Shown here piece by piece: positions 39,129 through 48,820 of a DNA stretch of 64,000 nucleotides. The notes beneath the pieces are model-generated. The model was given only the letters and a program-made list of their open reading frames with translations, was not told the DNA's origin and did no database searches. Source of the DNA: Candidatus Zixiibacteriota bacterium (lineage in GTDB: Bacteria > Zixibacteria > MSB-5A5 > GN15 > FEB-12); contig JAJRSF010000024.1 of the NCBI GenBank assembly GCA_024278935.1, positions 30,877-94,876 of the forward strand, written 5' to 3'. Each line of letters begins with the position of its first letter. Position 1 is the first letter of the stretch. The position numbers and the translations under genes are program-made.

Positions 39129-39630
39129 ACTCCAAAATCAAGTCACCCTTTTCAACCGACTGTCCGGCATCAATAGCAATACTTTCGATAACGGCATCAC
39201 CTGATGCTTTGATAACATTTTCCATTTTCATTGCTTCAATGATTACCAGTGGGTCACCTTTTTTAACTGTGTCACCAACGGCGACTTTGAATTCTAAAAC
39301 TAAACCCGGCATAGGTGCTTTGAGGGACAGATCCATCTTGGCAGTTGACGACATGCCTGCTTTTTTCTTGAGCTGGGCAAGATTATAATTTTCAATCTCA
39401 ACCGGAATCTCTTGTCCTAAAACAAATACTGTTTTAGCGTTGTCATAGCCATTAGAACGAACATCAACTTCAAATGATTTATTGTTCAAAAGCATTATCG
39501 AACGACTGTCGGCGAGTTGGTGCGACTCGATTATAACTTCTTTGCCGTTTATCGTTGCATAATATTTTTCTGACTTATATTCGATGTCAATATCAAATTC
39601 TTTGTCATCTATTTTAACTGAGTAACGCAT
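39112..39630 (-). CDS. Biotin carboxyl carrier protein of acyl-CoA carboxylase
   Basis: [20 protein letters not shown] biotinyl motif; start MRYSVKIDD. Confidence 0.88.
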   Translation of the reverse strand: MRYSVKIDDKEFDIDIEYKSEKYYATINGKEVIIESHQLADSRSIMLLNNKSFEVDVRSNGYDNAKTVFVLGQEIPVEIENYNLAQLKKKAGMSSTAKMDLSLKAPMPGLVLEFKVAVGDTVKKGDPLVIIEAMKMENVIKASGDAVIESIAIDAGQSVEKGDLILEFAKNE

Positions 39631-41152
39631 TAAGAGTTCCCCCCTAATCTTTTGACTGCTTGTTTCCGATGATGATTTTTCCATTCGGACTGTTTGTTAT
39701 TATTATCTTCTGATAAAAGAATTTTTCGTTCGTTAATAAAAGTATCAACAGCAACAGCGAGTGCTGCTTGCTCTTTGAGTTCATCACTCAGAATAACAAA
39801 ATTGTGGTCAGGGTATTCTTCATTGATAAAAGCTGTCGAAATATCACCGCTTATAAATTTTTCATTATCCATTACTACACGACAAAAACCGATTGTCGTT
39901 TTTAAACCAGACACACGGTATTCTTCGAGGGCTCGTTTACATCGTTCGATAGCCTCGGTACGATCTTTTCCCCAGACAATCATTTTAGCAATCATTGGGT
40001 CATAGTAAATCGGAACTTCAGAATAAATGACAACGCCTGAATCAACCCGCACGCCAGGACCAGCCGGGAGTCGGTAATTTTTGAGTACGCCTGTACATGG
40101 CATAAAATTTTGCTGTGGGTCTTCAGCACAAATTCGGCACTCGATAGAATGTCCGTTGATGCCGATATCGTCTTGGGTAAGGGTCAGCTTGGCACCCTCG
40201 GCGACGGCGATCTGTTCTTTTACTAAGTCAACTCCAGTGACAAGTTCTGTGACAGGATGCTCGACTTGGAGTCGCGTGTTTACTTCTAAGAAGTAATACG
40301 ACATATCTTCATCAACCATAAACTCGACCGTTCCCGCACCGACATAATGTGTCTCTTTGCAAATACGAAGGGCAGCGTCGCCCATCTCTTTGCGAAGTTC
40401 AGGAGTCATCACAGGTGATGGGGATTCTTCGATAAGTTTTTGGTGGCGTCGTTGGATAGAACATTCACGTTCGTTCAGATGTATACCATTGCCATGTTGG
40501 TCGGTCAAAATTTGTATTTCGATATGACGAGGGCGTAATAAATATTTTCCTATGTATACCCGACCATCACCAAAAGCAGAGATTGCCTCTGAAGCTGCCC
40601 GTTTGAGACCCTCTTCGAAATCTTCAGGTTTTTCAACAACCCGCATACCTTTACCACCACCACCTGCGGCAGCTTTGACAAGAATAGGATATCCGATTTC
40701 ATCAGCTTTGATAAGAGCATCTTGCATATTTTCATTATCAAATTCACAACCGGGAACCAAAGGCATATCAGATGCGATAGCTACTTTGCGAGCCTCTAAT
40801 TTGTCACCGAGTAGTCTGATTGTTTCAGGTTTTGGTCCGATGAAAATTATGTTTTCGTCGATACACCGCTGGGCAAACTCGGCATTCTCTGCGAGGAACC
40901 CATAGCCGGGATGGATTGCATCGGCACCTGAATCTTTGGCAGCTTTGATAATATTGTCTTGTACGAGATATGATTCTGATGACGGTGAAGCTCCGATATG
41001 GAAAGCTTCGTCTGCCATGCGAACATGGTATGCCGATGCGTCAGCATCGGAGAAAACTGCGACCGATGTAATGCCGATGTCACGACAGGCACGGATAATG
41101 CGAACGGCTATTTCGCCACGGTTCGCTATAAGTATTTTTTTATTTTTTTCAT
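39630..41152 (-). CDS. Acyl-CoA (propionyl-CoA) carboxylase biotin carboxylase subunit; N-terminus out of frame with its ATG
   Basis: HPGYGFLAENAEFAQ, KAAAGGGGKGMRVV, FLEVNTRLQVEHPVTELVTG; KKILIANRGEIAVRII lies upstream of the track's M at 41018 in the same frame, without an in-frame start. Confidence 0.9.
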
Positions 41153-41165
41153 ATTATCTCCCCCC

Positions 41166-42716
41166 CTACAATGGGATGTTGCCATGTTTTTTTGGAGGGT
41201 TAGAATCCTGTTTTGTCTCAAGCATTTCAAAAGCACGTATCAAACGAGGACGAGTTGTCTTTGGCTCGATAACATCATCGACATATCCACGAGAAGCAGC
41301 GTTAAACGGATTGGCAAATTCTGTTTGGTAATCATCGGTGAGTTCTTGCAGTTTAGCTTCCGGGTCATCGGAATCAGAAATAACTTTTTTGAAAATAATT
41401 TCGACAGCACCCTTGGAACCCATCACCGCAATTTCCGCAGTTGGCCAAGCGTAGTTCATGTCGCCACGGACATGTTTTGAATTCATAACATCATAGGCAC
41501 CACCGTAAGCTTTGCGAGTGATGACTGTAATTTTAGGAACGGTCGCTTCGCAGTAGGCATACAAAAGTTTGGCACCATTTTTGATAATCCCACCATGCTC
41601 TTGGTCGACACCCGGCAAGAAACCCGGGACATCTTCGAGAGTAAGAAGCGGAATATTGAAAGCATCGCAGAACCGAATAAGACGGGCAGCTTTGATAGAT
41701 GAATCAGAGTCAAGCACGCCAGCCATTACTGCCGGTTGGTTGCCGATGATTCCGATAGAACGTCCGCCAAGATGTGCGAAGCCGACAAGTATGTTTTGTG
41801 CGAAGTCAGCATGTACTTCGAAGAAAGAACCTTTGTCAACGATAGAGCCGATGACATCTTTCATATCGTATGGTTGGTTTGGATTTTCAGGAATAATTTT
41901 ATTTAGTGATTCATCTTCACGAGTAAGTGGGTCGGTGCATTCGACAAATGGCGGATCTTCTAAATTATTTTGTGGAACGTAACGCATCATCTGTTTGAGT
42001 TTGGTAATTGTATCCGCTTCATTTTCACAAGCGAAGTGTGCGACGCCTGATTTTGATGCGTGGACTATTGCTCCACCGAGTTCTTCGGATGTTACATCTT
42101 CGTGGGTCACAGTCTTGACAACGTTTGGTCCTGTGACAAACATATACGATGTGTTTTTTGTCATAAAAGTGAAGTCGGTTATTGCAGGAGAGTATACCGC
42201 ACCACCGGCACAAGGTCCGAGGATGAGAGATATCTGCGGAATGACACCCGAGGCTAAAGTGTTGAGAAGAAAAATATCTGCGTAGCCACCAAGCGAAACA
42301 ACGCCCTCTTGAATCCGAGCACCGCCGGAGTCATTGAGACCGATAACAGTGGCGCCAACTTTCATAGCCATTTCCATAATCTTACAAATTTTTTCGGCAT
42401 GTGCTTCTGATAAAGAACCACCAAAGACAGTGAAATCTTGCGAGAAGATATAGGTTATGCGTCCGTTAATTTTACCGCACCCGGTAATGACACCATCGCC
42501 TAAGAATTTTTGTTTTTCAAGTCCGAACTGATGAGAACGGTGGGTGACAAACATATCGAACTCTTCAAATGAATTTTCATCAACCAAAAGTTCAATCCGT
42601 TCACGGGCGGTAAGTTTACCTTTTTTGTGTTGCGATTCAATTCTTTTTTCACCACCGCCAAGCTTGGCTTTGGTTCGCATTTCTTCGAGTTTATTTAGTT
42701 TTTCTTCAAGTGACAT
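41166..42716 (-). CDS. Acyl-CoA (propionyl-CoA) carboxylase carboxyltransferase subunit
   Basis: 516 aa; [63 protein letters not shown]. Confidence 0.94.
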   Translation of the reverse strand: MSLEEKLNKLEEMRTKAKLGGGEKRIESQHKKGKLTARERIELLVDENSFEEFDMFVTHRSHQFGLEKQKFLGDGVITGCGKINGRITYIFSQDFTVFGGSLSEAHAEKICKIMEMAMKVGATVIGLNDSGGARIQEGVVSLGGYADIFLLNTLASGVIPQISLILGPCAGGAVYSPAITDFTFMTKNTSYMFVTGPNVVKTVTHEDVTSEELGGAIVHASKSGVAHFACENEADTITKLKQMMRYVPQNNLEDPPFVECTDPLTREDESLNKIIPENPNQPYDMKDVIGSIVDKGSFFEVHADFAQNILVGFAHLGGRSIGIIGNQPAVMAGVLDSDSSIKAARLIRFCDAFNIPLLTLEDVPGFLPGVDQEHGGIIKNGAKLLYAYCEATVPKITVITRKAYGGAYDVMNSKHVRGDMNYAWPTAEIAVMGSKGAVEIIFKKVISDSDDPEAKLQELTDDYQTEFANPFNAASRGYVDDVIEPKTTRPRLIRAFEMLETKQDSNPPKKHGNIPL

Positions 42717-42783
42717 TTTGTATCTCTTTATTAAAAAGATTTTTTATAGACAGGGTAATGCCCTGTCGCTACGATGACTCAAC

Positions 42784-42808
42784 GGAACAGGCAAGCCTGT
42801 TCCCTACA
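42784..42808. repeat. Dispersed palindromic repeat copy
   Basis: GGAACAGGC-AA-GCCTGTTCCCTAC, preceded by GACAGGG-TAATG-CCCTGTC. Confidence 0.7.
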
Positions 42809-42847
42809 AACATTTTGTCGGAACCAGATCGGTTACGACCTACTATT

Positions 42848-43684
42848 TTAACCGTCTACTTTTTCAATGTTGAATCTTTTGCCATCTGCTTTTACTTTTG
42901 CAAATGGATTATTTTTATCATGGTCAAATGCCATGATAACATTGTCGTTTAAAATCTCAGGTAATTTTTTTCTTTTTATTTCCATCGTATCAAGCGGATA
43001 TAAATCGGATGCGGAATTAAATGCAAGCGGCAAGTGTGTTGCCGCCATAAAAATATCCGCATAATAAAAAACTTTTTGTCCGTCTGATTCCATTTCAATG
43101 GCAAAGTGTCCTGCGGTATGTCCACCAGTGTGGACTAAATTTATTCCCGGGAAGAGTTCATAGTTGCCATCAATCAGTTGCAACTGCCCGGCATCTTTTA
43201 TAGCGTAGTATCGGTCGGGAATGTAGACAGCCGATGTTCGTTCGTTAGGATGCGTGGCAACTTCAAATTCAGTTTGTGAAACAACGTAAGTGGCGTTTTT
43301 AAAACGTGGTACAAATTTTTCATCGTCAAGTTTAACAGCACCACCGGCGTGGTCGGTATGTAAATGAGTGAGGATGACATAGTCGATATCATCTTCTGTG
43401 AGACCAATAGATTGTAATCCTTCAGTCATGGTTGACTCACCAACTGTTCCGTAGATTTTCTTTTCTATGTCAGTTAATGTATCGCCCAAGCCAGTATCGA
43501 AAATAAAAATTTTGCCGTGAGCTTTTAGGACAAACAGATTGCATACCATTTCGATCAGATTATTTTCGTCAGGTTTGGCAAGTTTTTGCCACATGGTACG
43601 AGGGATAACCCCAAACATAGAACCTCCGTCGAGTTTAAAATTATGCTCGACGAAGGTTTTAATTTCAAAATCACCAAATTTCAT
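42848..43684 (-). CDS. MBL-fold metallo-hydrolase
   Basis: YVILTHLHTDHAGG (HxHxDH), LVHTGGHTAGH. Confidence 0.9.
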   Translation of the reverse strand: MKFGDFEIKTFVEHNFKLDGGSMFGVIPRTMWQKLAKPDENNLIEMVCNLFVLKAHGKIFIFDTGLGDTLTDIEKKIYGTVGESTMTEGLQSIGLTEDDIDYVILTHLHTDHAGGAVKLDDEKFVPRFKNATYVVSQTEFEVATHPNERTSAVYIPDRYYAIKDAGQLQLIDGNYELFPGINLVHTGGHTAGHFAIEMESDGQKVFYYADIFMAATHLPLAFNSASDLYPLDTMEIKRKKLPEILNDNVIMAFDHDKNNPFAKVKADGKRFNIEKVDG

Positions 43685-44829
43685 TAGCGACCTATAACAG
43701 AGCCTGCTATAACGAGACGCTGAACCTCTGAGGTACCTTCATAAATTTCAAGGACTCTTTGGTCACGGTAGAATTTCTCGATAGTTGAGAACTCACCGAT
43801 ATATCCGTAGCCTGCGTGGATCTGCATTGCTTTTTGACAGCAGAAATTTGCAGTTTCAGAAGAATACAATTTCGCCATGGCAGCTGCGGTAGAATATTTT
43901 TCTTCTTTATCTTGCAATTGAGCAGCTTTGTATGTCAACGCTCTGGCAGCTTCAACACGAGTTGCCATATCAGCGATCATCCATTGAATAGCTTGTAGCT
44001 TTGCAATCGGCGCACCAAAAGCAATACGTTTTTTTGCGTAGGCAATAGAATCATCAAGCATTCTTTGAGCAAGACCTAAACCTTGAGCAGCAACACCAAC
44101 ACGAGCAGAGTCGAGAGTAATCATTGCGTAGCGGAAGCCACGACCTGTATCACCAAGTAAGTTTGCTGTTGGAACACGAACATCTTTTATAATAATTTCG
44201 CCGGTTGTTGCAGCACGCATACCCATTTTATTTACAAGAGTACGTCCCTTCCAACCCGGGTCGTCTGTTTCAACTAAGATAGCAGAAAGTTTTGGTTTGC
44301 CTTCGATTTTACAGAAAAGAACTGCGACATCAGCAGCATCACCATGCATGATAAATATTTTCTCACCATTGATAACATAATCGTCACCATCTTCAACTGC
44401 GACAGTAGAAAGATTGGATGCATCGGAACCTGCGTTGCGTTCTGTTAGAACAAATGCTGGAACGATTTCGCCGGCGGCACATTTTGGTACAAATTTTTTC
44501 TTTTGTTCATCATTGGCGAAATAAATGATAGGATATGTTGCAAGTTCGCCAACAGCAGTTAAAAGTCCGACAGCAGGGTCATGGTAGCAAAGTTCTTCGA
44601 GCAAAGTAATATACTCAAGATGTGATTTTCCTGAACCGCCAAATTCTTTAGGCATGCCAAATCCGATAAATCCGGCTTTACCAAGTTTGCCATAAAGCTC
44701 TCTTGGGAACTTCCGAGGTTCCGGCATTTGGTCTAATTCACGAGTGATAGGATAGATTTCTTTGTCAGCAAAAGCTTTGACAAGATCACGAACTTCCTGT
44801 TGTTTTGGATCTACGTTTTTGTTCATATT
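43684..44829 (-). CDS. Acyl-CoA dehydrogenase
   Basis: FVLTERNAGSDAS, DVRVPTANLLG, IHAGYGYIGEFSTIEKFYRDQRVLEIYEGTSEVQRLVIA. Confidence 0.92.
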   Translation of the reverse strand, partial: NMNKNVDPKQQEVRDLVKAFADKEIYPITRELDQMPEPRKFPRELYGKLGKAGFIGFGMPKEFGGSGKSHLEYITLLEELCYHDPAVGLLTAVGELATYPIIYFANDEQKKKFVPKCAAGEIVPAFVLTERNAGSDASNLSTVAVEDGDDYVINGEKIFIMHGDAADVAVLFCKIEGKPKLSAILVETDDPGWKGRTLVNKMGMRAATTGEIIIKDVRVPTANLLGDTGRGFRYAMITLDSARVGVAAQGLGLAQRMLDDSIAYAKKRIAFGAPIAKLQAIQWMIADMATRVEAARALTYKAAQLQDKEEKYSTAAAMAKLYSSETANFCCQKAMQIHAGYGYIGEFSTIEKFYRDQRVLEIYEGTSEVQRLVIAGSVIGR

Positions 44830-44863
44830 ATCTCCCTGAGACAACTATAAAATTATGATTAAG

Positions 44864-45283
44864 TTACATTATATTTTCATCTGATTTTTTTAATTTCATT
44901 GCTTCTTGTAAAAATTTGATTGCTTCAATTGTTGGAGCACCCGGAGTGAAAACTTTGGCAACGCCAAGTTTTTCAAGTTCTGCTTTATCGTCATCGGGAA
45001 TAATTCCGCCACCGAACAAAATAATATCGGACGAATCTTTTTCTTTTAAGACATCCAGTATTGCCGGGAAAAGTGTCATGTGGGCTCCCGAAAGAATGGA
45101 GACACCAATAGCGTCGACATCTTCCTGAATAGCAGCATCAACAATCATCTGCGGTGTTTGACGAAGACCGGTGTAGATAACTTCCATGCCGGCATCGCGT
45201 AGTGCTGCTGCGATAACTTTGATCCCACGGTCGTGACCGTCGAGACCTGGTTTTGCGAGTAAAACTCTTATTTTTTTATCCAT
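44864..45283 (-). CDS. Cobalamin-binding small subunit of a B12-dependent acyl-CoA mutase
   Basis: [29 protein letters not shown] (DxHxxG), [14 protein letters not shown]. Confidence 0.92.
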   Translation of the reverse strand: MDKKIRVLLAKPGLDGHDRGIKVIAAALRDAGMEVIYTGLRQTPQMIVDAAIQEDVDAIGVSILSGAHMTLFPAILDVLKEKDSSDIILFGGGIIPDDDKAELEKLGVAKVFTPGAPTIEAIKFLQEAMKLKKSDENIM

Positions 45284-45307
45284 AGTTTCCTTGTGTGAAT
45301 CTATATC

Positions 45308-45931
45308 TTATGCTATTTCTAATTTAACAAATCTGTTGTTACTGCTGTCGGCTGCCCATAACGACTCGCCGTCGAATGTCATTCCTGAAATTGAAAATTC
45401 AACCGAGAACTTTTCAATCTCGCCTGTCTTAGGGTCAACCTTAAAGAGAAAAGATTCACCATCAATCTCTCCGCCATGCCAAAAGAAAGAACCATCAAAA
45501 GTAAGTCCTGATGTTGAGGCACCTGTTTTTATAGCACGAAGTTCTTTGCCATCTTCAGGGTCAAAGAAAATAATCTCTTTGCGAATCCAGGAACCACGTA
45601 CAAATTCATTGCCGGTATAACAAAGCCCTGAACATTTATCGGGTGTGTCTAGTGTTCTGACAACTGAGCCATCATGCGGGTTTAAAATATAAATCTGCAT
45701 TGTAGTAGGTGATGCTTGCCAGACATGCTGACCATCAAAAGTTGTATCGCAACAGGCTGATTCAATATAATATTTTTTTAAGACTTCGCCGGACAAAGCA
45801 ACTTGAAAAAGTGTATGCTCTGCCAAATCATAATACCAAAAAGATTCACCATCCCAAGCAAGTCCGCACGCAGATCTGCCAGGTGATTTTACCGATTCGG
45901 TTATTATAACTTGTTGTACAGCGTTCATCAT
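45308..45931 (-). CDS. Glutamine-cyclotransferase/SMP-like beta-propeller protein
   Basis: Repeated GLAWDGESFWYYD, DTTFDGQHVWQAS, GLTFDGSFFWHGG, GMTFDGESLWAAD blades. Confidence 0.65.
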   Translation of the reverse strand: MMNAVQQVIITESVKSPGRSACGLAWDGESFWYYDLAEHTLFQVALSGEVLKKYYIESACCDTTFDGQHVWQASPTTMQIYILNPHDGSVVRTLDTPDKCSGLCYTGNEFVRGSWIRKEIIFFDPEDGKELRAIKTGASTSGLTFDGSFFWHGGEIDGESFLFKVDPKTGEIEKFSVEFSISGMTFDGESLWAADSSNNRFVKLEIA

Positions 45932-45960
45932 TTATTCTCTTCGTTTACGAGGCACTCATA

Positions 45961-47670
45961 TTATGAGGCACTCATTGCGGCTTGAGATTCAGAATATTCA
46001 CCCCACTCTTCGCGGAGTACATCGCACATTTCACCAGCCGAGACATAGGCTCTGGCACAATCCATCATTGCTTCAAAAGTATTTCCGTCGGATTTGGCGG
46101 CAGCACGAAGTTTTTCAAGCGTTTCCTGCACTTTGACATTGTCACGTTCTGCTTTAATTTTTTGGCAGAATGCTTTTTGTTCTTGTTCAACATTTTTATC
46201 AATTTTTAATACCGGAATATCAATAACTTCATTTTCTACTATAAAATCATTCACACCAACAATGATGCGGTCTTTCTTTTCAAGTTCCATCTGGTGTTGA
46301 TAGGCAGAGCGAGCAAGTTCTTTCTGGAAAAAGCCATCTTCGATACACTGAAGCACGCCACCACGTTTGTCGATTTCATCAAAATATACTTCCGCTTCCG
46401 CTTCCATTTTGTCAGTCATTGCTTCAACAAAATATGAACCACCTAAAGGATCAACAGTATTAACAACGCCGGTTTCATAGGCGATAACTTGTTGGGTACG
46501 CAAAGCGATAAGGGCAGCTTTTTCAGATGGCAACGCCAGAGTTTCATCCATCGAGTTTGTATGCAGAGATTGAGTTCCACCTAAGACACCCGAGAGGGCT
46601 TGAATTGCTGTACGGACAATATTGTTTTCCGGTTGCTGTGCGGTGAGTGAACATCCTGCTGTTTGAGTATGGAACCGAAGGAGCCAGCTCTTAGGGTTTT
46701 TAGCTCCATATTTATTTTTCATACGTTTGGCAAAGATTCGTCGTGCCGCTCTATATTTTCCGATCTCTTCAAAGAAATCTGAATGAGCATTAAAGAAGAA
46801 TGATAGGCGAGGTGCGAAATCGTCGACATCCTGACCATCGGCAATAGCTGCTTCAATGTAGCAGAAGCCATCGGCAAGTGTGAACGCTAATTCTTGTGCA
46901 GCGGTTGCCCCTGCTTCACGAATGTGATAGCCGGAGATTGAAATTGTATTCCACTGCGGGACATGCTTGGTACAATATGACATCATATCGGTAATAAGTC
47001 TGATAGATGGTTTTGGTGGGAAGATAAATTCTTTTTGTGCGATATACTCTTTGAGAATGTCATTCTGTAAAGTTCCGCGCACATCCTTGAGATCAACGCC
47101 TTGTTTTTCGGCAACAACCAAATACATAGCGAGTACCATTGATGCTGGCGAGTTGATTGTCATAGATGTAGAAACTTTTCCAAGATCGATATCTTTGTAA
47201 ATAATTTCCATATCAGCAAGGGTATCGACAGCCACGCCGCATTTACCAACTTCACCAAGTGAACGTTCGTGGTCGGAATCGTAGCCCATAAGGGTCGGCA
47301 TATCAAAAGCTGTTGAAAGCCCTGTGCCACCTTGTGCTAAAATAAATTTGAAACGGTCGTTCGTGTTTTGTGGTGTACCCATTCCTGCGAATTGTCGCAT
47401 TGTCCAAAGTTTGGAGCGGTACAAAGTTTGATGCACTCCACGGGTATATGGGAATTGTCCCGGGAGTCCGATATTTTCATCGTAATGGTTTTCATCGGTT
47501 GCCCCTTTGAGTGAGTCCGGGGTGTATAGTTCGTCGACATCTTCACCTGAAACAGTGAAAAAGCGTGGTAAAGATTTTCTTGCCCGAAACCGTTCTGCCG
47601 ATTTATCCCATTCTTTTAATTTCTCTTTAAGCCGTGCTATAAAACTCTTGTTAAACATATAATTCTCCAA
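45961..47670 (-). CDS. B12-dependent acyl-CoA mutase large subunit, predicted isobutyryl-CoA mutase type (Phe/Gln)
   Basis: [72 protein letters not shown]. Confidence 0.85.
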   Translation of the reverse strand: MENYMFNKSFIARLKEKLKEWDKSAERFRARKSLPRFFTVSGEDVDELYTPDSLKGATDENHYDENIGLPGQFPYTRGVHQTLYRSKLWTMRQFAGMGTPQNTNDRFKFILAQGGTGLSTAFDMPTLMGYDSDHERSLGEVGKCGVAVDTLADMEIIYKDIDLGKVSTSMTINSPASMVLAMYLVVAEKQGVDLKDVRGTLQNDILKEYIAQKEFIFPPKPSIRLITDMMSYCTKHVPQWNTISISGYHIREAGATAAQELAFTLADGFCYIEAAIADGQDVDDFAPRLSFFFNAHSDFFEEIGKYRAARRIFAKRMKNKYGAKNPKSWLLRFHTQTAGCSLTAQQPENNIVRTAIQALSGVLGGTQSLHTNSMDETLALPSEKAALIALRTQQVIAYETGVVNTVDPLGGSYFVEAMTDKMEAEAEVYFDEIDKRGGVLQCIEDGFFQKELARSAYQHQMELEKKDRIIVGVNDFIVENEVIDIPVLKIDKNVEQEQKAFCQKIKAERDNVKVQETLEKLRAAAKSDGNTFEAMMDCARAYVSAGEMCDVLREEWGEYSESQAAMSAS

Positions 47671-47890
47671 TTAGTATTTAGCATATATAATACGTTATTT
47701 TCTGTAAAAAATCAAGGATGCGAAGCTGGTTTTTATTTAAAAAGGCTCTTTATAACAAATTGTTAGCCAACATGTTAGCATTCATTTCAGGCTGACGAAT
47801 AAAAGATAATCCACTTCTGTTTCATTGCTTGCTTCGGTCGAGTAGAATTCGTATCATATTTTTAATACAATTCAGAGATAAAAAGGTAAC

Positions 47891-48820
47891 ATGATAGAGA
47901 TTTCAGTTGTTGTTCCAGTTTTCAACGAAGAGGAAAATTTAGTACCTCTTTTTACTGCTATAGAAAAAGTGATGCAAACACTTTCTGTTTCATGGGAGTT
48001 AATTCTCATTGATGATGGCAGTACAGACAATAGTTGGAAAAATATTGTTGAGTTATCAAAGCTGCATACTGAGGTGCGTGGGATTTCATTTTCAAGAAAT
48101 TTTGGACATAACAATGCCATGCATGCCGGTATGACTCATAGCAAGGGAAAATCTGTGATTACTATGGATGCTGACTTGCAGCACCCCCCTGAACTTATCA
48201 AAGAGCTGTTTCAAAAATGGCAAGATGGCTATAAAATTGTACAGACCAAACGAATAGACAGCGAAGATTTCTCATTTATAAAACGACTTTTCTCCAAACT
48301 CTTCAATAAAATATTTTCTCTTCTTTCCGGTATTCCAATGGAGTCGGGTATTTCTGATTTTCGATTACTTGACAGAGTAGTTGTTGCAGAAATTTTAAAG
48401 ATGAACGATCATGAATTGTTTTTCCGTGGAATTATTCAGTGGATTGGGTTTGACAATGTTCAGATTGAGTTTAAAGCCCATAACCGTTTACACGGAGAAA
48501 CAAAGTGGAGCTTCAGAAAATTAGTACGTTACTCATCGAATGCTCTAGTTTCATTTTCAATCATTCCATTAAAACTTGGAATTTGGGTAGGATTATTTAC
48601 ATCGTTTTTAGCATTTATAGAAATATTGTATATCTTTGTTCGTTATTTTCAAGGCGAGACTATTCCCGGTTGGGCATCAACTTTGACAATCATTTCTTTC
48701 ATGTTTGGAATCCTGTTTATTTTATTAGGTATTATTGGTTCTTATCTCGGACGAATCTACGAAACATTAAAAAACAGACCTAAATATATCATTGGTTCTC
48801 AAACTGAGTCTGATTCATAA
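47891..48820 (+). CDS. Family 2 glycosyltransferase (DPM1/GtrB-like) with two C-terminal TMs
   Basis: EISVVVPVFNEEENLVPLF, LIDDGSTDNSW, VITMDADLQHPPEL. Confidence 0.9.
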   Translation: MIEISVVVPVFNEEENLVPLFTAIEKVMQTLSVSWELILIDDGSTDNSWKNIVELSKLHTEVRGISFSRNFGHNNAMHAGMTHSKGKSVITMDADLQHPPELIKELFQKWQDGYKIVQTKRIDSEDFSFIKRLFSKLFNKIFSLLSGIPMESGISDFRLLDRVVVAEILKMNDHELFFRGIIQWIGFDNVQIEFKAHNRLHGETKWSFRKLVRYSSNALVSFSIIPLKLGIWVGLFTSFLAFIEILYIFVRYFQGETIPGWASTLTIISFMFGILFILLGIIGSYLGRIYETLKNRPKYIIGSQTESDS

